Origin: an uncultured Prevotellaceae bacterium
GTDB lineage: Bacteria > Bacteroidota > Bacteroidia > Bacteroidales > Bacteroidaceae
Assembly: GCA_902774795.1 (NCBI GenBank)
Contig: CACYKA010000018.1
Coordinates: forward strand, 1 to 49,694
Direction: 5' to 3'
Length of the DNA: 49,694 nucleotides
In this document: positions 16,403 to 24,249 of the stretch, one piece after another
How the letters are laid out: each line of letters opens with the position of its first letter
Numbering within the stretch: the first letter of the stretch is position 1
Program-made: the position numbers and the translations under genes
The notes under the pieces: generated by a model
The model's input: only the letters and a program-made list of their open reading frames with translations
What the model was told of the DNA's origin: nothing
Database searches by the model: none

Positions 16403-18898
16403 ATGAAACAACTAACACTAACTATCATTGCCGCGCTGCTCTCACTGGGCATGGCGCAGGCACAGAACAATGAAGAGATTTCTACGTTTAGGACTTGGGC
16501 TATGACTCCACCGATGGGCTGGAACTCGTGGGACTGCTATTACTCTTCCGTAACAGAAAAAGAGGTGCTGCAGAATGCGCAGTACCTGGTTGATAACGAC
16601 CTGGTGAAATATGGCTGGGAGTATGTGGTTGTAGATATCCGCTGGTACTGCAACCATCCGTCGCTGGGTGGCGGCAACTACAACCAACGGGGCGACCAGG
16701 AGTATGTGCTCGACGAGTACGGTCGCTACCTACCCTCTCCTACCCGATTCCCGTCGTGTATGGTAGATGGCAAGAACGAAGGTTTCAAGGCGCTGGCCAA
16801 GAAGATTCACGACATGGGGCTGAAGTTTGGCATACACATAATGCGTGGTGTGCCCAAGAGCGTCGTAGGCTCGTCGTATAAGCTGAAAGGCAGCGAATCT
16901 ACACCTTGGAGCCAGGTCTATAACGGAACAACATCACCCTGCACATGGCTGAAGGACAACCTGCTGGTGAAAAACAACGAGGCAGGACAGACTTATTATA
17001 ACAGTATTATGGACCTCTATGCCGAATGGGGTGTGGATTTCCTGAAGATTGATGACCTCTCACGTCCGTTCTATACCGACGAGATTCACATGATTCGCAA
17101 GGCCATTGACCAGACGGGCCGCCCGATAGTGCTTTCGCTCTCGCCCGGTAAGACGCAGTACCAGTATGCGGGGGAATGTCTCGACAATGCCAACATGTGG
17201 CGCATGATGGACGACCTGTGGGACAACTGGAGCGCCGTGGATGCTGTATTCAACGAAGCTCATGCATGGGAGACTGTGACCCGTCCCGGCAACTATGCCG
17301 ACTGCGACATGCTGCCCTTGGGACAGATTGCAATGACCATCGGCGACGCAGGTTACACATCAGCACAGAGCGGACGCTGGACTAACCTCTCGCAGAACGA
17401 GCAGCTGACGATGATGACGCTGTGGGGCATCTGCCACTCGCCTTTGTTCTTTGGAGGAGAGATGACCAAGAACGATGCTTTCACCCTCTCGCTGCTAAAC
17501 AACGAGGAATACCACCAAATGCACAAGTATGGTGAGGAGGCTCATCAGATATTCAATGACGAAGACAATGGTCGTGTGGCATGGACATCACACATCGGCG
17601 ACACCCGCTACCTAGCCCTCTTCCAGCGCGACAACAACCGCTGGGTGGTAGGCAACAAGGCCCTGTATAAGAGTGAGGTGGTAGCTTACACCACCGACGG
17701 ACATGCCGTGGATGTGGATATAGAATGGCCAGAAGGAGAGAAAACACTCGTGCTGGTGGTTGACGATGGCGGTGACAACTACAACTACGATCACGGCGAC
17801 TGGATAAACCCCACACTGATACTGCGCAACGGTACGGAGGTTCCTCTGACGGGCACATACAAAACACGCCAATATACGAAGTCCTACTTCAACCGCGTGT
17901 ATGAGAACAAGAACGTGGACAACGGCGGTAAGATGAAGGTGATGGGTGTGAGTTATGATCGCGGTTTCTCTACCGATGCCAACGCTGCCATCTTTTTCAC
18001 AATCCCCGCCGACATGGACGTAGTTCGCTTCAAGGCTATGGCCGCTGCCGATGACTCCGGTATCAATCAGCAGGGAGCAACGACGAGCATCCGCTTCATG
18101 GTATTCGCCCAGAACCCGCTCACCGACGAGCAGGACAATGCCGCAGCCCGCTCAGGACTCATTTGCCGCACAGGTACGAAGAGCAAAACCATGGAGGCCG
18201 ACATAACTGGTGCTGAGCAGCTGAAGATTGTGGTAAGCAACTGGGGCGACGGCTTTGCATACGACCGTGCCGACCTCATCAACCCCGTTCTCATTGATGC
18301 TAATGGTAACGAGACATCACTCACCACATTGAAGCAGACTTCCTATCAGTCAGAATGGGGTTCGCTGCAAGTGAACAAGAATGTTGAGGGCGGCACGCTC
18401 AAGGTAGAGGGTAAATCCTACACTACAGGTCTCGGTCTGAACGGTCAGTGCACCCTCATCTACGACCTGCCGGCAGGACACTCGTGGAAGACTTTCCGCG
18501 CATTCTGCGGCTACGACTCTTCGTGCGACACAGACAACACCTCTTCCTCTGGCACCACGATGGAGTTCATCTTCTACGTCACCAAGAAAGAGGCTTACGA
18601 CTTCGACCTGACACAGCTTGGCTACGGCGCTTCTGAGACCGTTCCCGTCTATGACATCTGGGCTGGCGAAGACCTCGGCACCGCCACTGGCACCATCAGC
18701 ACCACCGTTCCGAGTCACGGTGTGAAGTTGTTCCGTCTGGGTGACAAGGCTGTTACAGGCATTCAGAACGTGAAGAAGGGGCAGGCAACAAACGTACGCC
18801 CAGCCAACGACTTAATATACAACCTGCAAGGACAAAAGGTAAGTGCTGATTGGAAAGGGATACAGATACAAAACGGAAAGAAACGGATACAGTACTAA
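16403..18898 (+). CDS. Secreted GH27-type glycosidase (alpha-galactosidase family) with NPCBM-like modules
   Basis: A signal peptide (MKQLTLTIIAALLSLGMAQA) leads into a GH27-type TIM barrel (PPMGWNSWD near residue 35). The likely nucleophile is in FLKIDDLSRP, and the acid/base region is WRMMDDLWDNW. After about residue 480 come two modules with the repeated phrasing YENKNVDNGGKMKVMG and QVNKNVEGGTLKVEG, which resemble NPCBM carbohydrate-binding domains. The last 50 residues (YNLQGQKVSADWKGIQIQNG) look like a Por/type IX secretion C-terminal signal, so the enzyme is probably surface-exposed or released. The exact sugar is not certain from sequence. At 831 residues it is a multi-domain form. 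Confidence 0.9.
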   Translation: MKQLTLTIIAALLSLGMAQAQNNEEISTFRTWAMTPPMGWNSWDCYYSSVTEKEVLQNAQYLVDNDLVKYGWEYVVVDIRWYCNHPSLGGGNYNQRGDQEYVLDEYGRYLPSPTRFPSCMVDGKNEGFKALAKKIHDMGLKFGIHIMRGVPKSVVGSSYKLKGSESTPWSQVYNGTTSPCTWLKDNLLVKNNEAGQTYYNSIMDLYAEWGVDFLKIDDLSRPFYTDEIHMIRKAIDQTGRPIVLSLSPGKTQYQYAGECLDNANMWRMMDDLWDNWSAVDAVFNEAHAWETVTRPGNYADCDMLPLGQIAMTIGDAGYTSAQSGRWTNLSQNEQLTMMTLWGICHSPLFFGGEMTKNDAFTLSLLNNEEYHQMHKYGEEAHQIFNDEDNGRVAWTSHIGDTRYLALFQRDNNRWVVGNKALYKSEVVAYTTDGHAVDVDIEWPEGEKTLVLVVDDGGDNYNYDHGDWINPTLILRNGTEVPLTGTYKTRQYTKSYFNRVYENKNVDNGGKMKVMGVSYDRGFSTDANAAIFFTIPADMDVVRFKAMAAADDSGINQQGATTSIRFMVFAQNPLTDEQDNAAARSGLICRTGTKSKTMEADITGAEQLKIVVSNWGDGFAYDRADLINPVLIDANGNETSLTTLKQTSYQSEWGSLQVNKNVEGGTLKVEGKSYTTGLGLNGQCTLIYDLPAGHSWKTFRAFCGYDSSCDTDNTSSSGTTMEFIFYVTKKEAYDFDLTQLGYGASETVPVYDIWAGEDLGTATGTISTTVPSHGVKLFRLGDKAVTGIQNVKKGQATNVRPANDLIYNLQGQKVSADWKGIQIQNGKKRIQY

Positions 18899-18910
18899 CA
18901 AAAGCAATAT

Positions 18911-18975
18911 CCTAATAAATCATAAATTACGGAGCATATTTTTGTTCCGTAATTTTTTTTTCGTATCTTCGCAGC
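18911..18975 (+). promoter_or_regulatory. Repeated promoter module with a 10-bp dyad (copy 2)
   Basis: It is almost identical to copy 1. The dyad arms are at 18924-18933 and 18946-18955, TTTG at 18941-18944, and TATCTTCG at 18964-18971. It drives the DUF362 gene at 18997. Confidence 0.75.
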
Positions 18976-18996
18976 AGATTAACCAGATTATTGCTT

Positions 18997-19980
18997 ATGA
19001 AGAAAACATTGATTATAATGATGCTGGTCATAACAGCGATGACGGCATCGGCGCAAAGCAAAGTGTATCTCACCAGGGAGATTTCACCTGAGTCGTTAGT
19101 AAAAATATACAAGGCACTGGGTGTCCCAGCCAAGGGTCGAGTAGCAGTGAAAATGAGTACGGGCGAGGGTAGCAATCCCAACTACCTGAAGCCTGAACTT
19201 ATTAAGGATTTAGTGCTTGAAGTGGACGGCACCATCGTAGAGTGTAACACCGCCTACGGCAACGGTCCAGAAGACGTTAAGGACGACCGCAACAACTCGG
19301 CTAACCACTGGAAGGTGATAGAACGTCACGGATTCCTGAAGTATTTCCCTGTAGATATCATGGACGAATACGACGAGATGCGCATACCCGTGAAGGACCA
19401 GTCGCACATCAAATATGACATCGTTGGCGGACACATGGCCAATTACGACTTCATGATTGCGCTGAACCATTTCAAAGGTCATCCCATGGGCGGCTACGGC
19501 GGTGCGCTGAAGAACCTCTCTATCGGCTGTGCCAGTCAGAACGGCAAGGCTTACATCCACTCGGCTGGCAAGATGGAGAAACTCGATATGGGCAAGTTGT
19601 GGACACCAGAGTATATCGGTGACCAGGATGGATTCCTCGAAAGTATGGCGGCAGCGGCTCAGGGTGTGGTAAACTATTTCAACAAGAAGCAGGGCATCAT
19701 CTACATCAGCGTGATGAACAACATGTCGATAGACTGCGACTGTGTGGATCATCCTGAACCAGTAAAACTCGAAGACTATGGCATACTGGCCTCTACCGAC
19801 CCCGTGGCTCTCGACCAGGCCTGCATTGACATCATTAACCAGCAGAAGGTGACAGCCAAAAACGACCCAACCGACCTGTTGAAGCGTATCGACAAGCAGC
19901 ACGGCACACACACTATCGACCATGCTGAACAGATTTGCCTCGGCTCGAAGAAATACACACTGGTAAGTATTGATAAATAG
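18997..19980 (+). CDS. Secreted DUF362-domain protein
   Basis: A 327-residue protein with a signal peptide ending TASAQ, then a DUF362 domain (GRVAVKMSTGEGSNPNYL, GGYGGALKNLSIGCASQNGKA, ASTDPVALDQACIDII). DUF362 members are of unknown activity and are often linked to iron-sulfur proteins; no cluster-binding CxxCxxC set is seen here. The ATG at 18997 follows a promoter module closely. The DNA for its signal peptide is strikingly like that of the GH2 gene at 24238. Confidence 0.88.
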   Translation: MKKTLIIMMLVITAMTASAQSKVYLTREISPESLVKIYKALGVPAKGRVAVKMSTGEGSNPNYLKPELIKDLVLEVDGTIVECNTAYGNGPEDVKDDRNNSANHWKVIERHGFLKYFPVDIMDEYDEMRIPVKDQSHIKYDIVGGHMANYDFMIALNHFKGHPMGGYGGALKNLSIGCASQNGKAYIHSAGKMEKLDMGKLWTPEYIGDQDGFLESMAAAAQGVVNYFNKKQGIIYISVMNNMSIDCDCVDHPEPVKLEDYGILASTDPVALDQACIDIINQQKVTAKNDPTDLLKRIDKQHGTHTIDHAEQICLGSKKYTLVSIDK

Positions 19981-20062
19981 AGGTGAGAAGTATAATCGTA
20001 AGTATGAAAAAAGCAAGTAGTATGACAGGATTGGATATTAAAAACAATAAGATAAAAATATT

Positions 20063-21628
20063 TTGAATTCGCTGCGCTTTCTGAAAGAAGGCTTCCTCAT
20101 CGGAGGGGGCCTTATCTTTGCAGGACTGATGCTTGAACTGAGCGTCGGACCTGTGAGGTGGGATGCGTTTGCATGGCCTGCCAACGGCATTGTGCTGGCA
20201 GGATTTCTGGCTATCATCGCCTTTATCTACATACTTGGCAATTATCAATTATCCGCTCGGCTTTGCCGCTTTTACAAAGGCGGAACGCCGACTAAAAGAA
20301 TTATCAATTATCAATTAAAATACGCCTTCCAGTTCATAGGCACCTATCAGGCAGCGATACCAGCAATGGTGTATGCTGTAGTGCTGACCATCATTATGGG
20401 ACTGACTCGCCAGCAGGTCAATGGCACGTGGTTGAACAACATGCTGTCATTCTGGCCGTTCGTGCTCATTTATACTTATATCACCGTTATTCTGGGCGTG
20501 GTTACGCTGAAGCGATTGTGTATGTTGCGATGGCATCTCAACATACGGGATATCGCTTTCTTATTGAATCATCTCGGTCTTTTCATAGCATTGACAACTG
20601 CTACCCTCGGCAATGCCGATATGCAAAGGGTAAAAATGATTTGCGGCGTGGGTGAACCAGAATGGCGTGTGTTCGATAAGGAGGGTGTTATCAAAGAAAT
20701 GCCGATAGCCATCGAACTGAAGAAGTTCATCATGGAGACCTACGACAACGGAGCGCCCAAACGCTATGCCTCAGAAGTACAGATCCTGACGAAATCGGGC
20801 AAAAACATCGAGACCACAATCGATGTAAACAAGCCCTACGAGGTAGACGGTTGGAAAATATATCAGTACGGCTACGACACTCAGATGGGGGCACAAAGTC
20901 AGATTTCGATATTCGAACTCGTTAGCGACCCGTGGTTGCCGTGGGTTTATGCAGGCTTCTATATGATGTTGGCAGGAGCGGTTCTGATGACGCTGATGGT
21001 GCTGTGGCGCAGGGTGAGAAAGGCTACGGGTAGGCGACGGCACGTCGGGAATACAGCGACAAGAAAGGCGCTATGGGGCTATTTCGCCCTCGCTGTCTTT
21101 GCATCCCTCTTTGCCTACTTTTTCTTTGACAGTTACAACACCAAGACGCTGGTGCCAGCCCTGCAAAGTCCTTGGTTTGCACCCCACGTCTTTGTCTATA
21201 TCTTTGCCTACGCCCTACTTGGCGTAGCGGTCATTATAGCCATCTATGCGCAGATCAGGAAGAACTGTCAATTATCAATTGTCCGCTCGACCCGCAGGGG
21301 CGCTTGCCAGAGCAAGAATTGTCAATTAGATGACCTCGTCTATATAAGCCTCGCCTTCCTCACCATCGGCATGCTCTTCGGCGCACTTTGGGCCAAGGAG
21401 GCGTGGGGGCACTACTGGTCATGGGACCCCAAGGAGACGTGGGCAGCCATTACGTGGCTTGCCTATCTTATCTACATCCACTACCGTCAGCTGCCTCAAC
21501 AACGCAACCGTCTCGCATTATGGATACTCATCGGTTCCTTCGTCCTCCTGCAGATGTGTTGGTGGGGCATCAACTACCTTCCCTCAGCCCAAAGTTCGAG
21601 TGTACACACATATAACACAAGCGAATAA
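20063..21628 (+). CDS. Cytochrome c assembly protein, CcsA/CcsBA-like
   Basis: A multi-spanning membrane protein that would carry heme across the membrane for attachment to c-type cytochromes. The C-terminal half has the tryptophan-rich heme motif WGHYWSWDPKETWAAITW and several transmembrane helices. The N-terminal part is a short ResB/CcsB-like region (FLIGGGLIFAGLMLELSVGP). A TTG start at 20063 is needed, because the first in-frame ATG would cut into the first helix. Two stretches (around residues 60-85 and 408-425) are translated repeat insertions rather than family sequence. At 521 residues it is shorter than fused CcsBA proteins. Confidence 0.85.
   Translation: MNSLRFLKEGFLIGGGLIFAGLMLELSVGPVRWDAFAWPANGIVLAGFLAIIAFIYILGNYQLSARLCRFYKGGTPTKRIINYQLKYAFQFIGTYQAAIPAMVYAVVLTIIMGLTRQQVNGTWLNNMLSFWPFVLIYTYITVILGVVTLKRLCMLRWHLNIRDIAFLLNHLGLFIALTTATLGNADMQRVKMICGVGEPEWRVFDKEGVIKEMPIAIELKKFIMETYDNGAPKRYASEVQILTKSGKNIETTIDVNKPYEVDGWKIYQYGYDTQMGAQSQISIFELVSDPWLPWVYAGFYMMLAGAVLMTLMVLWRRVRKATGRRRHVGNTATRKALWGYFALAVFASLFAYFFFDSYNTKTLVPALQSPWFAPHVFVYIFAYALLGVAVIIAIYAQIRKNCQLSIVRSTRRGACQSKNCQLDDLVYISLAFLTIGMLFGALWAKEAWGHYWSWDPKETWAAITWLAYLIYIHYRQLPQQRNRLALWILIGSFVLLQMCWWGINYLPSAQSSSVHTYNTSE
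20239..20317 (+). repeat. Composite repeat: heptamers, GC hairpins, heptamers (first, in the ccsA-like gene)
   Basis: Two CAATTAT units (20239-20252) are followed by a GC-rich segment starting CCGCTCGGC, with a CGGC-TTT-GCCG hairpin and a second weak hairpin. CAATTAT-type units then resume at 20298-20317. The whole block is open and translated in the ccsA-like gene, between membrane segments. Confidence 0.85.
21267..21327 (+). repeat. Composite repeat: heptamers, GC hairpins, heptamers (second, in the ccsA-like gene)
   Basis: Two nTCAATT units (21267-21280) precede a GC-rich insert from 21283 to 21316 that starts CCGCTCGACCCG and has two short hairpins. One nTCAATT unit (21321-21327) follows. 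The protein reads NCQLSIVRSTRRGACQSKN here, in a loop between helices. Confidence 0.85.
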
Positions 21629-21644
21629 CTAAAATATTACTATA

Positions 21645-23234
21645 ATGAAGAAGTTACTGATATGCTGCCTCATGGCAATGATGGGTGTACTGACCCTGCA
21701 GGCGCAGAAGCTAGGCTTTCCCATTCTTGGTGGGGAGCTGAGTAATTCAGCCGCTACGTCGGTGGCGGACATCGATGAAGTGATGCCACGGATGCGGGCA
21801 TTGGGACTGAATACTGTGCTGATACCTGCTTACTGGGAGTTCGTTGAACCTGTTGAGGGGCAGTTTGACTTTACGCTCATCGACCGCACGATTGACGTGG
21901 CGCGACAGGAGCAATTGCACGTAGTGTTCCTATGGTTCGGCGCTTGGAAAAACTCCATGTCGTGCTATGCGCCGGGGTGGTTCAAGCAGGACACGAAGCG
22001 GTTCCCACGGGCGATGACCGCCGAGGGGAAACAGATGGAGATAGCATCGTGTTTCAGCGACAACGTATTACAGGCTGACCTGAATGCCTTTTCAGCATTG
22101 ATGCAGCATATAAAAGAGCGCGACCCGCAGCGCGAGGTTGTCATCATGATGCAGATAGAAAACGAGATTGGCATGTTGGAGTCTGCCCGCGACCATTCGC
22201 CACTGGCAGAGAAAGCCTACAAGAATGAGCGTTGGGCAGAGCGCTACGGCACGGATGAGTATGCCGACGAGAAGTTTATGGCACTGAGCTATGCCCGCTA
22301 CGTGGAACATCTGGCCAAAGCTGCACGCAAGATACATGATATGCCGCTTTACGTCAATGCCGCGATGAACAGTCGCGGGCGCCGACCGGGTGAATATCCC
22401 TCAGCAGGGCCGTTGGCACATCTTATAGACTTCTGGCACGAGGGTGCACCAAGCATCGACCTGCTGGCTCCCGACATCTACGACACTGGCTTTAAGTCAT
22501 GGTGTGCGCAGTATGCGATGCCTTTGCGTCCGCAGGACGGCGGAAGAGTTAAGAATAGACTTTTCATTCCTGAGAGTCGTTGCTGCGAGAACAGCGGTGT
22601 GCGTGCCCTCTATGCCTTCGGCGAGCATCAGGCTTTGGGTTTCTCACCCTTCGCCATAGACCAGGCCAGCAAGAAAGAAACAGAATCTGTGACGAAAGCT
22701 TACGCTCTGTTGCAGCAAGTCTATTCTCTTACCTCTCACCGCTCACCTCTCACCTCTTATGGTCTTCTTTTCGACCAAAAGGACTGCGAGCGCATCATCA
22801 ACGATGACAATGTCGTGATGACCTGTCGCCACTACTTCACCCTACCCTGGGATCCCCGTGCTACCGACGGCAGTACTTGGCCTGAAGGCGGTGCAATGCT
22901 CATCCGTCTCGGCAAATATGAATACCTCCTGGCAGGCAGCGGCGTTGTCATCGACTTTAAGACTCCTACGGAGAAACAACAAACAGAGCAGAAACAGTTA
23001 GGCGAAGACGGCTTTGCAGAGGCGGCAGCAAATTCTTCACTCTTCACTATTCACTCTTCACTCTTTAATGGCAAACGCCTCGGCCTTCTTTCTGTTGATG
23101 AAGTTTCTATCGACTCTGATGGAGCGATGCAATATCTCCGTCGTCACAACGGCGACCAGACCCATCAAGGCCGCCATGCCCGCATCGGCGTTGGTGAATG
23201 GAAGATATTACACATTAAGCTCTACGAATATTAA
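21645..23234 (+). CDS. Secreted GH35-like beta-galactosidase with DUF5597
   Basis: A signal peptide (MKKLLICCLMAMMGVLTLQA) is followed by a GH35-type barrel. The acid/base glutamate is in MMQIENEIG and the likely nucleophile is in LFIPESRC. The C-terminal part (from about residue 370) matches the DUF5597 phrasing of Bacteroidetes enzymes. It probably removes beta-linked galactose or a related sugar from glycans in the periplasm or at the surface. Two heptamer arrays are translated within it: SLTSHRSPLTS and SLFTIHSSLF, the latter in what looks like an exposed loop. Confidence 0.87.
   Translation: MKKLLICCLMAMMGVLTLQAQKLGFPILGGELSNSAATSVADIDEVMPRMRALGLNTVLIPAYWEFVEPVEGQFDFTLIDRTIDVARQEQLHVVFLWFGAWKNSMSCYAPGWFKQDTKRFPRAMTAEGKQMEIASCFSDNVLQADLNAFSALMQHIKERDPQREVVIMMQIENEIGMLESARDHSPLAEKAYKNERWAERYGTDEYADEKFMALSYARYVEHLAKAARKIHDMPLYVNAAMNSRGRRPGEYPSAGPLAHLIDFWHEGAPSIDLLAPDIYDTGFKSWCAQYAMPLRPQDGGRVKNRLFIPESRCCENSGVRALYAFGEHQALGFSPFAIDQASKKETESVTKAYALLQQVYSLTSHRSPLTSYGLLFDQKDCERIINDDNVVMTCRHYFTLPWDPRATDGSTWPEGGAMLIRLGKYEYLLAGSGVVIDFKTPTEKQQTEQKQLGEDGFAEAAANSSLFTIHSSLFNGKRLGLLSVDEVSIDSDGAMQYLRRHNGDQTHQGRHARIGVGEWKILHIKLYEY
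22725..22759 (+). repeat. Heptamer array, 5 units of CCTCTCA type, in the GH35-like gene
   Basis: Five units with period exactly 7 (TCTCTTA, CCTCTCA, CCGCTCA, CCTCTCA, CCTCTTA) are translated as YSLTSHRSPLTSYG. Confidence 0.87.
23033..23067 (+). repeat. Heptamer array, about 5 units of CTCTTCA type, in the GH35-like gene
   Basis: Units TTCTTCA, CTCTTCA, CTATTCA, CTCTTCA and a degenerate fifth are translated as NSSLFTIHSSLFN. Confidence 0.87.
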
Positions 23235-23246
23235 ACAAATATGATT

Positions 23247-23855
23247 ATGAAGAAAACTATTTTATGCCTTATGACAATGATGGGCATAATGACCGTTTCA
23301 GCCCAGCAGAAAGTTGAGAACCGCGATGCTCAGGCCGCAATCAGCAACATCATGACGCGCACCAGCATCCGACAGTACACTAACGAGCCTGTCACAAAGG
23401 CCGACATTGAAACGATGCTACGTGCAGGTATGGCTGCACCTACAGCCGTCAACAAGCAGCCCTGGCATTTTGTGGCTGTCACAGACAAGAATAAGCTAGC
23501 TGAGTTGGCAGGTCGTAGAAACATGATAAAGCAAGCCGGGGTTGCCATTGTCGTTTGTGGCAATATGGGCAAGGCCCTGCAGGGACCGGCACAGGCATTC
23601 TGGGTTCAGGACTGCTCGGCAGCGACAGAGAACATTCTGTTGGCAGCCAATGCCCTCGGTCTTGGTGCCGTATGGACAGGTTGCTATCCAATGGATGATC
23701 GCGTAGCAGAGGTTTCCAAGGTGCTGAAATTGCCTGAGACCATTGTGCCTTTATGTGTTATCGCTATAGGCCATCCTGCAGAACAGCCCACCCCAAAGGA
23801 TAAATGGAAGCCAGAAAACGTATCATACAACGAGTTTGGAGGTAAAGCAGAGTAA
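23247..23855 (+). CDS. Exported nitroreductase-family protein
   Basis: A signal peptide (MKKTILCLMTMMGIMTVSAQ) precedes a nitroreductase domain with the FMN-contact RTSIRQYTNEPV, the APTAVNKQPWHFV substrate/FMN loop, and a C-terminal GAVWTGCYP and IAIGHPAE. Such enzymes reduce nitro or quinone compounds with NAD(P)H. An exported form is less usual but known in this group. An ATG two codons upstream (23241) is also possible. It starts 12 bases after the GH35-like gene. Confidence 0.9.
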   Translation: MKKTILCLMTMMGIMTVSAQQKVENRDAQAAISNIMTRTSIRQYTNEPVTKADIETMLRAGMAAPTAVNKQPWHFVAVTDKNKLAELAGRRNMIKQAGVAIVVCGNMGKALQGPAQAFWVQDCSAATENILLAANALGLGAVWTGCYPMDDRVAEVSKVLKLPETIVPLCVIAIGHPAEQPTPKDKWKPENVSYNEFGGKAE

Positions 23856-23860
23856 CTTTT

Positions 23861-23868
23861 CGTATATT
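23861..23868 (+). promoter_or_regulatory. -7 box upstream of the DUF1294 gene
   Basis: TATATTTG followed by CA fits TAnnTTTG. The nearest TTTG (23833-23836) is 24 bases upstream, a little far, so the promoter may be weak. Confidence 0.5.
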
Positions 23869-23909
23869 TGCACTCACATAGTTGCAGTTTATTTCTGCAT
23901 AAAAGTGAC

Positions 23910-24209
23910 ATGACAGAAGTATTGCTATATTACCTGACAGCCATCAACGTGGTCACCTTCTTTTTGTATGGCATAGATAAGTGGAAGGCAAAGCGAGGCA
24001 GCTGGCGCATATCGGAGGCTACGCTATTGGGACTGGCTGTCATCGGTGGCAGCATCGGGGCATGGCTTGGCATGAAGATATGGCATCATAAGACGATGCA
24101 CAAGAAGTTCAAATATGGACTTCCGCTGATTCTGTTGGCACAGATAGCACTCATCGCCTATATCATTTCGAGATTGGAGCTGGAAAGGAAAACTTTTGAA
24201 TGGATATGA
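23910..24209 (+). CDS. DUF1294 small membrane protein
   Basis: A 99-residue protein with about three transmembrane helices and the DUF1294 signature YGIDKWKAKRGSWRISEATLL followed by GGSIGAWLGMKIWHHKT. Function is unknown. The ATG at 23910 is preferred over an upstream one whose codons look non-coding. The last 25 bases of the gene are part of a tandem duplication that also holds the start of the next gene. Confidence 0.87.
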   Translation: MTEVLLYYLTAINVVTFFLYGIDKWKAKRGSWRISEATLLGLAVIGGSIGAWLGMKIWHHKTMHKKFKYGLPLILLAQIALIAYIISRLELERKTFEWI

Positions 24210-24249
24210 AGAAAATAAAAGAAAACTTTGAATGGATATGAAGAAAATA
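24187..24249 (+). repeat. Tandem duplication across a gene junction
   Basis: About 29 bases (from GAAAACTTT through GGATATGAAGAAAATA) occur at 24187-24217 and again at 24221-24249. The first copy ends the DUF1294 gene and its TGA; the second supplies the start of the GH2 gene. A one-base difference lies in the T run. Confidence 0.85.

Noticed and set aside
20024-20126. An ATG start for the cytochrome c assembly gene
   Set aside because: The ATG near 20024 is not in frame and the in-frame ATG at 20126 would remove the first membrane helix; the TTG at 20063 fits the family.
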